Assembly (NCBI GenBank): GCA_964540815.1 | Contig: CAZIOH010000071.1 | Span: forward strand, 1 to 35,138 | Reading direction: 5' to 3' | Length of the DNA: 35,138 bases | Origin: CAZIOH01 sp964540815 | Lineage (GTDB): Bacteria > Myxococcota_A > Polyangia > Fen-1088 | Shown: positions 1 to 8,879 of the stretch, piece by piece | Layout: the number at the start of each line of letters is the position of its first letter | Numbering within the stretch: the stretch's first letter is position 1 | Position numbers and translations under genes: made by a program | The notes under the pieces: generated by a model | Database searches by the model: none | Seen by the model: only the letters and a program-made list of their open reading frames with translations | What the model was told of the DNA's origin: nothing

Positions 1-856
<856 letters not shown>

Positions 857-928
857 GCCTTCGAGGTTACGGGGGCAATTGTCGCGCGATTGTCATTCCT
901 TGTGATTCTTTGTAGGACGGACACCGTC

Positions 929-1825
929 ATGTCCACCGAGTTGCCGTTCTATCAAATTGACGCGTTTACACGCGTCGGGCAAGTCGACGCGTTCACACGG
1001 GTCGGGCAGGTCGACGCGTTCACACGCGTCGAGGCTTCGGTCGCTCAGCCCTTCACGGGGAATCCGGCGGCGGTCTGTCCGCTCGATGCCTGGTTGCCGG
1101 ACGGGCTCATGCAGGCCATTGCGATGGAGAACAACCTCTCGGAGACGGCCTTCCTGGTGCCCGAGGGCGCCGAGTTCCGGCTGCGCTGGTTCACCCCGAC
1201 CCGCGAGGTGGACCTGTGTGGACACGCGACCCTGGCCAGCGCCGCAGTGGTCTTTTCACACATCGCCCCGCGCCGCATCCAGGTGGAGTTCGAGACCCGG
1301 AGCGGGACGCTGATGGTCCGGCGGGCCTGGGCCTCGGAGGGGTTGCCCGCCGGATCTCTGGTGATGGACTTCCCGGCGCTTCCAGCGGTCGCGCTGGAAA
1401 CCGTGCCGGACGACCTGGTTGCGGCCCTCGGAGCCCGTCCCGTTCAGGTCCTCTCCGGGCGCTCCCTGGTCGCCGTGTTCGCGGACGCCGATACGGTTCG
1501 TGAGCTCCGGCCCGACCTCGCGGCCGTGTCGCGGCTCGAGACCCATGCGGTCATCGTGACCGCCGCCGGTACGGGCCGCGACGGCGACGTCGACTTCGTG
1601 TCGCGCTTCTTCGCGCCGCAACAGGGCGTCCCCGAGGACCCGGTGACCGGCTCGGCCCACTGCACCCTCACGCCCTACTGGGCCGAACGGCTCGGGCGCG
1701 CGGGCCTGCGCGCTCGGCAGGTGAGCGCCCGCGGGGGCGAGCTCGCGTGCACGCTCGAGGGAGACCGCGTCCGCCTCGCCGGCACCACCCGCCTCGTCAT
1801 CCGCGGCCACTTCTTGATTGATTGA
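929..1825 (+). CDS. PhzF-family isomerase/epimerase-like protein with triplicated N-terminal segment
   Basis: 298-residue protein of the PhzF (diaminopimelate-epimerase fold) family, members of which isomerise small acids. PhzF itself acts in phenazine synthesis, but most homologues have unknown substrates and no phenazine genes are visible here. Family motifs are ENNLSETAF with the catalytic-type Glu at residue 72, EVDLCGHATLA, and GVPEDPVTGSAHC. The start ATG 929 is chosen because the family normally begins just before its (Q)VDAFT strand; the frame stays open far upstream but only antisense to the glycosyltransferase. The oddity is the N-terminus: residues 11-34 read DAFTRVGQV, DAFTRVGQV, DAFTRV, whereas homologues have one DAFT segment. 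The three DNA units are 27 bp each and not identical. The catalytic Glu is at 72 instead of about 45 in PhzF, matching the extra length. Confidence 0.88.
   Translation: MSTELPFYQIDAFTRVGQVDAFTRVGQVDAFTRVEASVAQPFTGNPAAVCPLDAWLPDGLMQAIAMENNLSETAFLVPEGAEFRLRWFTPTREVDLCGHATLASAAVVFSHIAPRRIQVEFETRSGTLMVRRAWASEGLPAGSLVMDFPALPAVALETVPDDLVAALGARPVQVLSGRSLVAVFADADTVRELRPDLAAVSRLETHAVIVTAAGTGRDGDVDFVSRFFAPQQGVPEDPVTGSAHCTLTPYWAERLGRAGLRARQVSARGGELACTLEGDRVRLAGTTRLVIRGHFLID
959..1039 (+). repeat. Three in-frame 27-bp tandem units inside the phzF-like gene
   Basis: Units start at 959, 986 and 1013. Each begins GACGCGTT(T/C)ACACG; the third diverges after 18 bp. Units 1 and 3 contain a perfect 7-bp inverted repeat, GACGCGT and ACGCGTC, separated by 4 nt; unit 2 has one mismatch in the arm. 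The units differ by several substitutions, which argues against an assembly artefact. Confidence 0.9.
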
Positions 1826-1941
1826 ATCGGGGACGCGGCTCGCTGCCGCTCGTGGCGATTTTGTCGGGGACGCGGCTCGCTGCCGCTCGCACGTCCCCGC
1901 GCCCCTCTCGCTCCGCGCGGCAAAGCCGCGCTCCGCTGGCC
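1826..1941 (+). repeat. Family A hairpin repeat, copy 1 (one truncated plus one full unit)
   Basis: Begins at the base after the stop codon of the phzF-like gene. A truncated unit (about 1826-1860) precedes a full unit. The full hairpin at 1865-1899 has arms CGGGGACGCG and CACGTCCCCG around the loop GCTCGCTGCCGCTCG. A second small hairpin, GCGCGGC-AAA-GCCGCGC, lies at 1915-1931. The same two-hairpin sequence occurs in reverse orientation at 26640-26724. It sits between two convergent genes and could serve as a terminator or mRNA 3'-end stabiliser, which is inference. Confidence 0.85.
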
Positions 1942-1984
1942 CGAACAGCGGGAGGTCCGGGGGAGGAACCCTTTTTCCCGCGGC

Positions 1985-3049
1985 TCAGACTTCGGTCATC
2001 CAGCCGTGCGGATCGGGGGCGCGACCGTACTGGATGTCGGTGATGGCGGTGAAGAGCCGCCGCGCCAGCTCGCCGGGCTGGCCGTCGTGGATCAACATGC
2101 GCTTGTCCTGCCAGCCGAGCTCTCCCACCGGGGTGATCACCGCGGCGGTACCGCACCCGAACACCTCACGCAGGGTTCCGCGGTCGCTGGCCAGCGCCAG
2201 CTCCTCCTTGGTGATGATCCGCTCGCTGACCCGGTAGCCCCAGCCGCGGCACAGGGTCAACACCGTGTCTCGGGTGACGCCGCCGAGGATGGTCCCGTCG
2301 AGCGCCGGGGTCACGACCTCGTCCCCCAGGACCACCATCAGGTTCATGGTCCCGACCTCTTCGAGGTGCTGGTGGTGAACGGCGTCCGTCCACAGGACCT
2401 GATCGTAGCCCCGCTTCTTGGCCTCCTCGGCGGCCAGCAGGCTGGCCGCGTAGTTCGCGCCGGCCTTCACCGCGCCGAGCCCGCCCGGGGCGGCCCGCAC
2501 GTAACGCTCCTCGATCCAGATCCGGGCGGGGCTGAAGGCCGCGCCGTGATAGGCCCCGACCGGCGAGCCGATGACGAAGAAGGTGTAGCGCTTCGACGGT
2601 CGCACGCCGAGGAATGGCTCGGTCGCGATCAGCGTGGGCCGCAAGTACAGAGCGGTCCCCGGCGCCGCGGGGACCCAGTCCTTGTCCGCGCGCACGAAGG
2701 CCACCAGCAACGCCGACATGAGCTCGGGATCGATCGCCGGCATGCACAGCCGAGCCGCTCCGTTCGAGAGCCGACGACAGTGCCGATCGGCGCGAAACAA
2801 CCGCACGCTGCCATTCTCGGCCCGAAAGGCCTTGAGCCCGTCGAAGATCTCCTGCCCGTAGTGGAACACCGCCGACGCGGGATCGAGCGAGAAGTTGCCG
2901 TAGGGAACCACCCGCGGGTTCTGCCACCCCTCCCCCTCGGTCCATTCGGCCATGGCCATGTGATCGGTGAAGGACCGGCCGAAGACCAGATCGGCGTCGA
3001 GCGGCTTGGGTTTGCGGGCAGTCACCAGCTCGATCCGGATGGCAGTCAT
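1985..3049 (-). CDS. ilvE: Branched-chain amino acid aminotransferase
   Basis: 354-residue fold-type IV PLP aminotransferase that interconverts leucine, isoleucine or valine and their 2-oxo acids, using 2-oxoglutarate/glutamate. Visible family segments are FHYGQEIFDGLKAFR near residue 65, LFRADRHCRRLSNGAARL, ALYLRPTLIATEPFLGV, the PLP-lysine region GAVKAGANYAASL, and EEVGTMNLM, which contacts the cofactor. Length and motifs match the long (type II, eukaryote-like) BCAT group. Start ATG 3049 gives the usual N-terminus; upstream in-frame sequence is antisense to the EVE gene. It is divergent from that gene (66-bp gap) and convergent with the phzF-like gene. Confidence 0.93.
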   Translation of the reverse strand: MTAIRIELVTARKPKPLDADLVFGRSFTDHMAMAEWTEGEGWQNPRVVPYGNFSLDPASAVFHYGQEIFDGLKAFRAENGSVRLFRADRHCRRLSNGAARLCMPAIDPELMSALLVAFVRADKDWVPAAPGTALYLRPTLIATEPFLGVRPSKRYTFFVIGSPVGAYHGAAFSPARIWIEERYVRAAPGGLGAVKAGANYAASLLAAEEAKKRGYDQVLWTDAVHHQHLEEVGTMNLMVVLGDEVVTPALDGTILGGVTRDTVLTLCRGWGYRVSERIITKEELALASDRGTLREVFGCGTAAVITPVGELGWQDKRMLIHDGQPGELARRLFTAITDIQYGRAPDPHGWMTEV

Positions 3050-3115
3050 TGCCCGCTCAGAATATCCCGCCCCCGTCTCGTCTGCCAGCGTCGGGCCGGA
3101 TATGCTCGGCGCGAT

Positions 3116-3697
3116 ATGGCCGGCAAGCCCACCCCGCGCAAAGCCGCTGCGCCCCCTCCGTCCGGTGCCTCGCCTCGAGGTCCCCGAGAGCCTCGAGGTC
3201 CGCGCACCAGCCCTCCCGCCCGTCCAGGCCGCCACTGGCTCCTCAAGAGCGAGCCCGCCTCGTTCTCGATCGACGATCTCGAGCGGGCCCCCGAGCAGAC
3301 CACCTTCTGGAGCGGCGTTCGCAACTACCAGGCCCGGAATCTCTTGCGCGACGAGCTGGCGGTGGGAGACGGCGTGATCTTCTATCACTCGAATGCCAAG
3401 CCCCCGGCCGCGGTCGGGCTCGCCGAGGTGGTTCGGGGGGGCTACCCGGATCCCACGCAGTTCGAGCCCACGTCCGAATACTTCGACCCGGCCGCCACCC
3501 CTGACGCCCCGCGCTGGTACGTGGTCGACGTGAGGTTCCAGGAACGATTTGTGCGCGACGTGTCACTGGATGACATGCGGACGATCCCCGCCCTTCATGA
3601 CATGGTCCTCCTCAGACGTGGCTCGCGCCTCTCCGTGCAGCCGGTCAGCCCCGAGGAGTGGAAGGCCATCGTCGCGCTCGGTCGTCGTCGCGCCTGA
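3116..3697 (+). CDS. EVE domain-containing protein
   Basis: 193 residues. The first about 38 are low-complexity Pro/Arg/Gly sequence. From about residue 40 the EVE fold (thymocyte nuclear protein 1 family, PUA-like) is recognisable: HWLLKSEPASFSIDDLE, WSGVRNYQARNLLR, GDGVIFYHSNAKPPAAVGLAEV, then WYVVDVRF and the IPALHDMVLLRRGSRLSVQPVSPEEW ending typical of the family. EVE domains are thought to bind modified bases in nucleic acid; no modification or restriction gene is adjacent, so its role here is unknown. Start ATG 3116 is the only one close to the divergent intergenic region. The basic N-terminal tail is not part of the usual domain. Confidence 0.9.
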   Translation: MAGKPTPRKAAAPPPSGASPRGPREPRGPRTSPPARPGRHWLLKSEPASFSIDDLERAPEQTTFWSGVRNYQARNLLRDELAVGDGVIFYHSNAKPPAAVGLAEVVRGGYPDPTQFEPTSEYFDPAATPDAPRWYVVDVRFQERFVRDVSLDDMRTIPALHDMVLLRRGSRLSVQPVSPEEWKAIVALGRRRA

Positions 3698-3720
3698 GCG
3701 TCCCCTCTTCCTTCGGTCCT

Positions 3721-3740
3721 CCACACCACACCACACCACG
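3721..3740 (+). repeat. Short 5-bp microsatellite (CCACA)n
   Basis: Three CCACA units followed by CCACG, between the EVE gene and the VOC gene. Its low G content contrasts with the neighbouring sequence. No function is evident. Confidence 0.8.
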
Positions 3741-3799
3741 CGGCGCCGCCCCCAACACACCTGCCCGGACCAACCACCTTGGAGCACCCACCGTCTGGA

Positions 3800-4327
3800 A
3801 TGCACCACTTCGCGATCAAGGTCCACGACCTGGCCGCCGCGGAGGCGTTCTACTGTGGGATCCTGGGGCTGCCGGTGGTCACCCGGTGGCGGTATCCGGA
3901 GAGGCCGGATTCGCGGGGGGGAGGCGGGGCCGACGAGCGCTCGCTGTGGGTCTCCACCGGCGACGGCGCGGGCGGGTTCCTGGCGCTCGAGCGCCTGGAC
4001 GCCGACCCGACCGCCCCGACCCCCCCCGTGGCAGGGGGCGAAGCCCCGACATGGGGCGCGACCGCCCCCGCCCCGGCCGAGAGCGCCGGGCACCACCTCC
4101 TCGCCCTTCGCATACGGACCGAGGAGCGGCCGGCCTGGGAAGACCGCCTGCGACGGGCGGGGATCGCGGTCACCCACCGGACCGCCTTCACGATCTACTT
4201 CGCGGACCCCGAAGGGAATCGTCTCGGCCTGTCCCACTATCCCGAGCCTGCGCCCGGGCTCTCGGGCGGCGGTGCTCCGGATTCCGGGCGATCTGACGAG
4301 GACCCCTCCCTGCGAGCTTCGAGTTGA
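3800..4327 (+). CDS. VOC superfamily protein (glyoxalase/bleomycin-resistance/dioxygenase fold)
   Basis: About 175 residues with a single VOC module pair. The N-terminal segment MHHFAIKVHDLAAAEAFYCGILGLPVV carries the typical metal-site His and the FYxxxLGLPV helix. A second His lies in GHHLLALRI mid-protein, and FTIYFADPEGNRLGLS carries the usual late Glu. Such proteins bind a divalent metal and act as lyases, isomerases, dioxygenases or thiol transferases, and the substrate is not predictable here. A low-complexity insertion (about residues 70-95) and a Gly/Ser-rich tail are unusual. ATG 3800 is chosen; an in-frame TTG at 3779 would add seven residues. The stop lies 4 bp before the ferredoxin gene, so the two are probably co-transcribed. 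Confidence 0.8.
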   Translation: MHHFAIKVHDLAAAEAFYCGILGLPVVTRWRYPERPDSRGGGGADERSLWVSTGDGAGGFLALERLDADPTAPTPPVAGGEAPTWGATAPAPAESAGHHLLALRIRTEERPAWEDRLRRAGIAVTHRTAFTIYFADPEGNRLGLSHYPEPAPGLSGGGAPDSGRSDEDPSLRASS

Positions 4328-4331
4328 GCCC

Positions 4332-4622
4332 ATGGCGCGCGTGACCTTCCTGCCAGACCACACCACCGTCGCGGCCGCGGTCGATGAGTCCCTCTTCGAG
4401 GTCGGCCGTCGCAACGGCGTGAAGATCAGCACCTCCTGCGCGGGCAAGGCCAGCTGTGGTCTATGCCGGGTGGTGATCGTGTCCGGCGAGAAGCACCTCT
4501 CCCCCATGGGCCCCCTCGAGCGGCGGCACCTCGGCAACGTCTACTTCATCACCCGGCAGCGGCTGTCCTGTCAGACGCGGCTCACCTCGGACGACGCCGA
4601 GGTCACCGTCGAGGTGCTGTGA
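4332..4622 (+). CDS. [2Fe-2S] ferredoxin, adrenodoxin/Isc-like type
   Basis: 96-residue soluble electron carrier. The cluster ligands are in the order C-x5-C-x2-C (CAGKASCGLC, about residues 37-46) and then, 34 residues later, C in RLSCQTRL, which is the vertebrate/bacterial-type [2Fe-2S] arrangement. The beta-grasp N-terminus (VTFLPDHTTVAAAVDESLFEVGRRNGVKI) is typical. Start ATG 4332 lies 4 bp after the VOC stop. The C-terminus ends in the usual EVTVEVL strand. The redox partner is not identifiable from the context. Confidence 0.92.
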   Translation: MARVTFLPDHTTVAAAVDESLFEVGRRNGVKISTSCAGKASCGLCRVVIVSGEKHLSPMGPLERRHLGNVYFITRQRLSCQTRLTSDDAEVTVEVL

Positions 4623-4692
4623 TCCGGGCAGAAACATCGCGTGACAAAAGATCCCGCTTGCCCCAGAGTGCAGGCCCCACGGGAGCGACTCC

Positions 4693-5355
4693 ATGATCAA
4701 ACAATTGGTTGACCTGTTTCACCAGATCTACAACGTGCGGGGCATCGTCGAGTGGGGAGGCCTGCTGGCGCTGGTGGTGATCGTCTTCTCGGAGACCGGC
4801 CTGCTGGTGGGCTTCTTCCTGCCGGGGGACTCCTTGCTCGTGACCGCCGGCATCTACTGCAACCCGATCCACCCGGGTGAGGCTCCCCTCCTCGGCTTCT
4901 GGTCCGTCAACCTGGCGGTGATCGCCGCGGCCATCCTCGGCGACACCGTGGGGTACTGGATCGGCTCCAGCAGCGGTCCACGGCTCTTCACCCGCGAGCA
5001 GTCGCTCTTCTTCTCGCGCAAGCACCTGCTCCGCACCAAGGAGTTCTACGAACGCCACGGGGGCAAGACCATCATCATCGCCCGCTTCATGCCCTTCGTC
5101 CGCACCTTCGCGCCGGTCGTCGCGGGGATCGGCCGCATGAGCTACCGGCGGTTCCTCGGCTTCAACGTGATCGGCGGCGTCGGCTGGGTGTTCGGCATGA
5201 CCCTGCTCGGCTACGAGCTGTCCCGGGTCTTTCCCGATCTGAACAAGCAGATCGACAAGGTCATCATCGTCATCATCGCCGTCTCGCTGATCCCGGGCAC
5301 GGTCAGCTGGCTGCTCAATCGAAGGAAAGCGAAATTTCCCACGGTCCCGGCCTGA
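4693..5355 (+). CDS. DedA family membrane protein
   Basis: 220-residue inner-membrane protein of the DedA/SNARE-associated family. Some members transport undecaprenyl phosphate or other phospholipids across the membrane. Signature features are the early acidic-loop segment SETGLLVGFFLPGDSLL (about residues 35-55), GDTVGYWIG, the re-entrant motif ARFMPFVRTFAPVVAGIGRM (about 135-155), and NVIGGVGWV. Several hydrophobic helices follow, with a basic C-terminal tail. Start ATG 4693 is preceded by GGGAGCG. The stop TGA overlaps the ATG of the next gene by one base (TGATG), so translation of the pair is probably coupled. Confidence 0.92.
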   Translation: MIKQLVDLFHQIYNVRGIVEWGGLLALVVIVFSETGLLVGFFLPGDSLLVTAGIYCNPIHPGEAPLLGFWSVNLAVIAAAILGDTVGYWIGSSSGPRLFTREQSLFFSRKHLLRTKEFYERHGGKTIIIARFMPFVRTFAPVVAGIGRMSYRRFLGFNVIGGVGWVFGMTLLGYELSRVFPDLNKQIDKVIIVIIAVSLIPGTVSWLLNRRKAKFPTVPA

Positions 5356-6116
5356 TGGCGAGGCGCACGGGCCCGAAGACGAGCCGGAAGGCAAAGCCGA
5401 AGCCGCAGCCGCACCGGAAGGAAAAGCGAGAGTCGAAGAGGAAGGCCGAGGCGAGGCCCGTGGGTCCCGCGGCCGCGCCGTCGCGCGGCGCGGTACCGTT
5501 TCCCGCGGTACCGTTTCCAAGGAAAGGAGAGCCGCCGAGCGAGGCCGAGTTCCTGGCGCGAATCCCGCTCGCGGTCGGCAAGAAGCTCGAGTCGCTGCGG
5601 ACCTTCCTCCGCAAGCAGCGCGGAGTCTCCGAGTCCCTCTTCTACTTCGGTCCGAAGACGGGGTGGGCCTACCGGTACCTGCGGGGGGAGCAATCGGTCG
5701 CCACCCTCATGTTGCACGCCGGGCAGCTGATGGGGATCGTCGCCCTCGAGGGCCAGGCCCTGTCGACGATCGACTTCGCGGCGCTCTCGCCGGTGGCCGC
5801 GGCGGCGCGCAACGCCGCCCACGGCAGCCCGAGCCTGTCCTGGCTCGACCTGCCGGTGGATGGCACCGGGGCGGGGGACTTCAAGGTGCTGGTGAGGGCC
5901 AAGCTTCGCACCCTGCCACCTCCGCCGAGCGCGGAGACCGCCGCCGGCCCGGCGAGGGCCGTCGCCGCCCCGGACCCGGGACGGACGACCGGGAGCACGC
6001 GACGCTCACATCCACCGCCACCGCCACCAGCCCCCTCTGCGGGGTCCGCCGACGGCGCGGGACGCGTCGAAGCCGCCCGTACTGCCCGGCCGCCCGGTCG
6101 CGCAAACCGCCTCTGA
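5355..6116 (+). CDS. Hypothetical protein, basic N-terminus and central domain resembling DUF3788
   Basis: 253 residues. Residues 1-60 are very Lys/Arg/Pro-rich, and the C-terminal about 60 are low-complexity Pro/Ala/Arg. The central part (about 65-195) is a folded domain with an FLRKQRGVSESLFYFGPKTGWAYRYLRG segment, then AGQLMGIVALEGQ. The pattern of a W-x-Y/F-R core followed by a hydrophobic strand recalls DUF3788, but I hold that loosely. A 15-bp unit encoding AVPFP is duplicated in tandem near 5510. The start overlaps the dedA stop (TGATG), suggesting shared expression. Function is unknown. Third-position G/C bias supports real coding at least through the middle domain. Confidence 0.65.
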   Translation: MARRTGPKTSRKAKPKPQPHRKEKRESKRKAEARPVGPAAAPSRGAVPFPAVPFPRKGEPPSEAEFLARIPLAVGKKLESLRTFLRKQRGVSESLFYFGPKTGWAYRYLRGEQSVATLMLHAGQLMGIVALEGQALSTIDFAALSPVAAAARNAAHGSPSLSWLDLPVDGTGAGDFKVLVRAKLRTLPPPPSAETAAGPARAVAAPDPGRTTGSTRRSHPPPPPPAPSAGSADGAGRVEAARTARPPGRANRL

Positions 6117-6245
6117 CCGCTCCTCCCATCGCTCCTCAGACCGCTCTTCGGCCTCGCGTTGTGCTAAGTTTTCGCAGCGGTTTTCGGTTCTCTCGTCCTT
6201 CTGGAGCGCGCGAGGCGTGTCTCCTTCGGTTTTCGACCCGCGTCG

Positions 6246-6251
6246 AGGAGG
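6246..6251 (+). promoter_or_regulatory. Strong Shine-Dalgarno AGGAGG deciding the ccmF-ccmH start
   Basis: A perfect AGGAGG lies 7 nt before ATG 6259, which is optimal spacing. It lies only 1 nt before the in-frame ATG 6253. The downstream ATG is therefore the more likely start, two codons shorter than the longest option. Confidence 0.7.
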
Positions 6252-6258
6252 CATGACC

Positions 6259-8796
6259 ATGGCGGCATTCGGGACACTGACTCTTCTCATAGCTCTGGTG
6301 GTGGCCACCTACGCGGGGGCGGTCTCCCTGATCGGCGTCCGGCGCGGCAACCGGCGCCTGATCGAATCCGGGCGGGCGGGCGTCTATGCCCTGGCCGCGG
6401 TGCTCGGGATGTCGTCCGTGGCCATGTGGTACGCGTTCTTGACCCACGACTATTCGATCAAGTACGTGCAGCGCTACTCGGACGCGTCGTCCCCGCTCTT
6501 CTACCAGATCACCGCATACTGGGGCGGGCTCGACGGCTCGATCCTGTGGTGGGTCTTCCTGCTTTCGGTCTTCTCCGCCATCGCCATCTTCTCCAACCGA
6601 CACCGGCACCGGGAGCTCTTGCCGTACGCGGTCACCATCCTGATGGTCATCGCTGACTTCTTTCTCTTCGTCATCATCTTCTACAAGAATCCCTTCTCGA
6701 CGTTCATCGGCGAGGCACCCACCACCGGCAAGGGGTTGAACCCGCTCCTGCAAAACGCCTACATGGTCACCCACCCGCCGTCGCTCTACACCGGATTCGT
6801 GGGGATGAGCATCCCGTTCGCGTTCGGGCTGGCTGCCCTCATCTCGGGCCAGCTCGACGATGCCTGGCTGGTCTCGGTTCGGCGCTGGACCCTCGGGGCC
6901 TGGTTCTTCCTCTCCATGGGACTCACCCTCGGCATGCTGTGGGCCTACGAGGAGCTGGGCTGGGGGGGATTCTGGGCCTGGGATCCGGTGGAGAACGCGG
7001 GCTTCCTGCCCTGGCTGACCGCCACCGCCTTCCTGCACTCGATCATGATCCAGGAGCGGCGCGGGATGCTGAAGATCTGGAACGTGACGCTCATCATCCT
7101 GACCTTCTTCCTCACCATCTTCGGGACCTTCATGACCCGCTCGGGGATCGTGCAGTCGGTGCATGCTTTCGGTCAGGACACCCAGCTGGCCTGGATCTTC
7201 ACGATCTTCATGGCGCTGATCCTGGTCGTCAGCTTCGGCTTCGTGATCAAGCGGATCCCGGAGCTGCGCGCGCGCGCCACCTTCGAATCCTGGCTGTCAC
7301 GCGAGGCGGCCTTCACGGTGAACAACTGGATCCTGCTGCTGGCGGCCTTCTTCGTGCTGTTCGCCACCATGTTCCCGACCCTCTCCGAGGCGCTCACCGG
7401 CCAGCGCATCACCGTCGGGCCGCCCTTCTTCAACAAGTGGATGGTCCCGATCGGGCTCGCGCTGCTGTTCCTGACCGGCGTCGGGCCGCTCATCGCCTGG
7501 CGCAAGGCCACCCCGGGCAACCTGCGCTATCAGTTCGTCTACCCGCTCGGCGCGGCGGCGGTGACGGTGGCCATCTGTCTGTATGCCGGGCTCGGCCATG
7601 CGTGGGCCGCGGTGGTCAACTTCGGGTTCTGCGCGATGGTCTTCACCACCATCATCCAGGAGTTCGTCCGCAACCTCGCCATCCGCAAGAAGAACACCGG
7701 CAGCGACGTCCTGTCGGCGGGCATCGGGATGGTGCTGCGCAACCGGCGCCGCTACGGCGGCTACCTGGTCCACCTCGGGATCGTCCTCATGTTCCTCGGC
7801 TTCGCGGGGACCGCGTACCAGAAGGAGCAGGAGGCCCACCTCGTGCCCGGGCAGCGGCTCACCATCGGCAAGTACCTGGTCGAGTTCCAGCGCCTCGCCC
7901 ACGAGGAGGACCGGCAGAAGGAGATGGTCACCGGAGAGCTGACCGCCTCGGTGGACGGCAAGGTCATCGACCACATGCGTCCGGCGCGCTGGTTCTTCCA
8001 CGGCCACGAGGGTGAGCCCACCACCGAGGTGGCGATGCACCGGACCGCCGCCGAGGATCTGTACATCACCCTCGGCAACTACGATCTCGCCGACGGCAGC
8101 GCCATGGTCAAGGTGGTCATCAACCCGCTCGTCGACTGGATCTGGTTCGGGTTCATGCTGCTCGCCTTCGGGACCGGGATCGCGTTGCTGCCGGAGGCTG
8201 TCCTCGACCGGGTGCTGGCGCGCTCCCCGCAGCGGACCGGCGCGGGCTCGGAGCTGCCAGGCGCGCTGATGCTGGCGGTGGCGGTGGGCCTGGCGGCGCT
8301 GCTGGGCTCGGCCTCGGTCGCGCGCGCCGCCGACGACATGGTGGGGGTGCGCACGGGCGAGCCCCCGAGCCCCCAGGGGGTCGACGAGAACTGGCTGGTC
8401 CGCAACATCATCTGCCAGTGCGGGAGCTGCCGGCACAACCTGCTCGAGTGCGCCTCGGAGAACTGTGGCCACGCCGCCCAGGACCGGATCGAGATCCACG
8501 GTCTGCTCGGCCAGGGGAAGACCCGCGAGGACGTGATCCAGTACTTCATCCAGAAGTACGGCAGCCAGGTCGCGCTCGCTTCGCCCATCGACAAGGGGTT
8601 CAACCGGCTGGCCTGGGCGTTGCCCTATGGCGTGGGCATCGGGGCGGCGGGCTTGCTGGCGTACGGGGCCGTCCGGCTCGCCAGGCGCACCTCGGGCGGG
8701 GAGCCGGTCCCGGCCGGCGGACCGGCGGTCGGCGGGGCTGGTCCCGATCTGGCGTTGCGCGATCAGCTCGACGACGAGCTGAGCCACCTCGACTGA
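6259..8796 (+). CDS. ccmF: CcmF-CcmH fusion: cytochrome c heme lyase and thiol-reductant domain in one chain
   Basis: 845-residue polytopic inner-membrane protein for the final step of System I cytochrome c maturation: heme transfer to apocytochrome. Residues 1-660 are CcmF: the heme-handling motif WGGFWAWDPVENAGFLPW (W235 onward), VTHPPSLYTGF and MTRSGIVQSVHAF with conserved His, and GGYLVHLGIVLMFLGFAG with a candidate membrane heme-ligand His. After the last CcmF helix comes a second hydrophobic segment ending ASVARA, which looks like an old signal peptide. It is followed by a CcmH domain with the cysteine variant C719-x-C721-G-S-C724-x6-C731-x4-C736 instead of LRCxxC, then a helical bundle segment and a final membrane helix. 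Classical CcmF is about 650 residues and CcmH is normally separate. No stop or convincing internal start separates the two parts. Confidence 0.93.
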   Translation: MAAFGTLTLLIALVVATYAGAVSLIGVRRGNRRLIESGRAGVYALAAVLGMSSVAMWYAFLTHDYSIKYVQRYSDASSPLFYQITAYWGGLDGSILWWVFLLSVFSAIAIFSNRHRHRELLPYAVTILMVIADFFLFVIIFYKNPFSTFIGEAPTTGKGLNPLLQNAYMVTHPPSLYTGFVGMSIPFAFGLAALISGQLDDAWLVSVRRWTLGAWFFLSMGLTLGMLWAYEELGWGGFWAWDPVENAGFLPWLTATAFLHSIMIQERRGMLKIWNVTLIILTFFLTIFGTFMTRSGIVQSVHAFGQDTQLAWIFTIFMALILVVSFGFVIKRIPELRARATFESWLSREAAFTVNNWILLLAAFFVLFATMFPTLSEALTGQRITVGPPFFNKWMVPIGLALLFLTGVGPLIAWRKATPGNLRYQFVYPLGAAAVTVAICLYAGLGHAWAAVVNFGFCAMVFTTIIQEFVRNLAIRKKNTGSDVLSAGIGMVLRNRRRYGGYLVHLGIVLMFLGFAGTAYQKEQEAHLVPGQRLTIGKYLVEFQRLAHEEDRQKEMVTGELTASVDGKVIDHMRPARWFFHGHEGEPTTEVAMHRTAAEDLYITLGNYDLADGSAMVKVVINPLVDWIWFGFMLLAFGTGIALLPEAVLDRVLARSPQRTGAGSELPGALMLAVAVGLAALLGSASVARAADDMVGVRTGEPPSPQGVDENWLVRNIICQCGSCRHNLLECASENCGHAAQDRIEIHGLLGQGKTREDVIQYFIQKYGSQVALASPIDKGFNRLAWALPYGVGIGAAGLLAYGAVRLARRTSGGEPVPAGGPAVGGAGPDLALRDQLDDELSHLD

Positions 8797-8879
8797 CCCC
8801 AGGCGCCCTGCCCCGAAGGCAAGAAGAGCCAAGCCAAGCCCGACCAAGACGACCCCTCAAGACGCGAGGAAAGACACAC

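Noticed and set aside
893..928. Sigma-70 promoter for the phzF-like gene (TTGTCA near 893)
   Set aside because: No acceptable -10 hexamer at 16-18 bp spacing.
8269..8796. Separate ccmH gene starting inside the ccmF frame at ATG 8269
   Set aside because: The frame is continuous, the nearest GGAG is about 15 nt from that ATG, and no stop ends ccmF before it. A fusion is simpler, although an internal start cannot be fully excluded.
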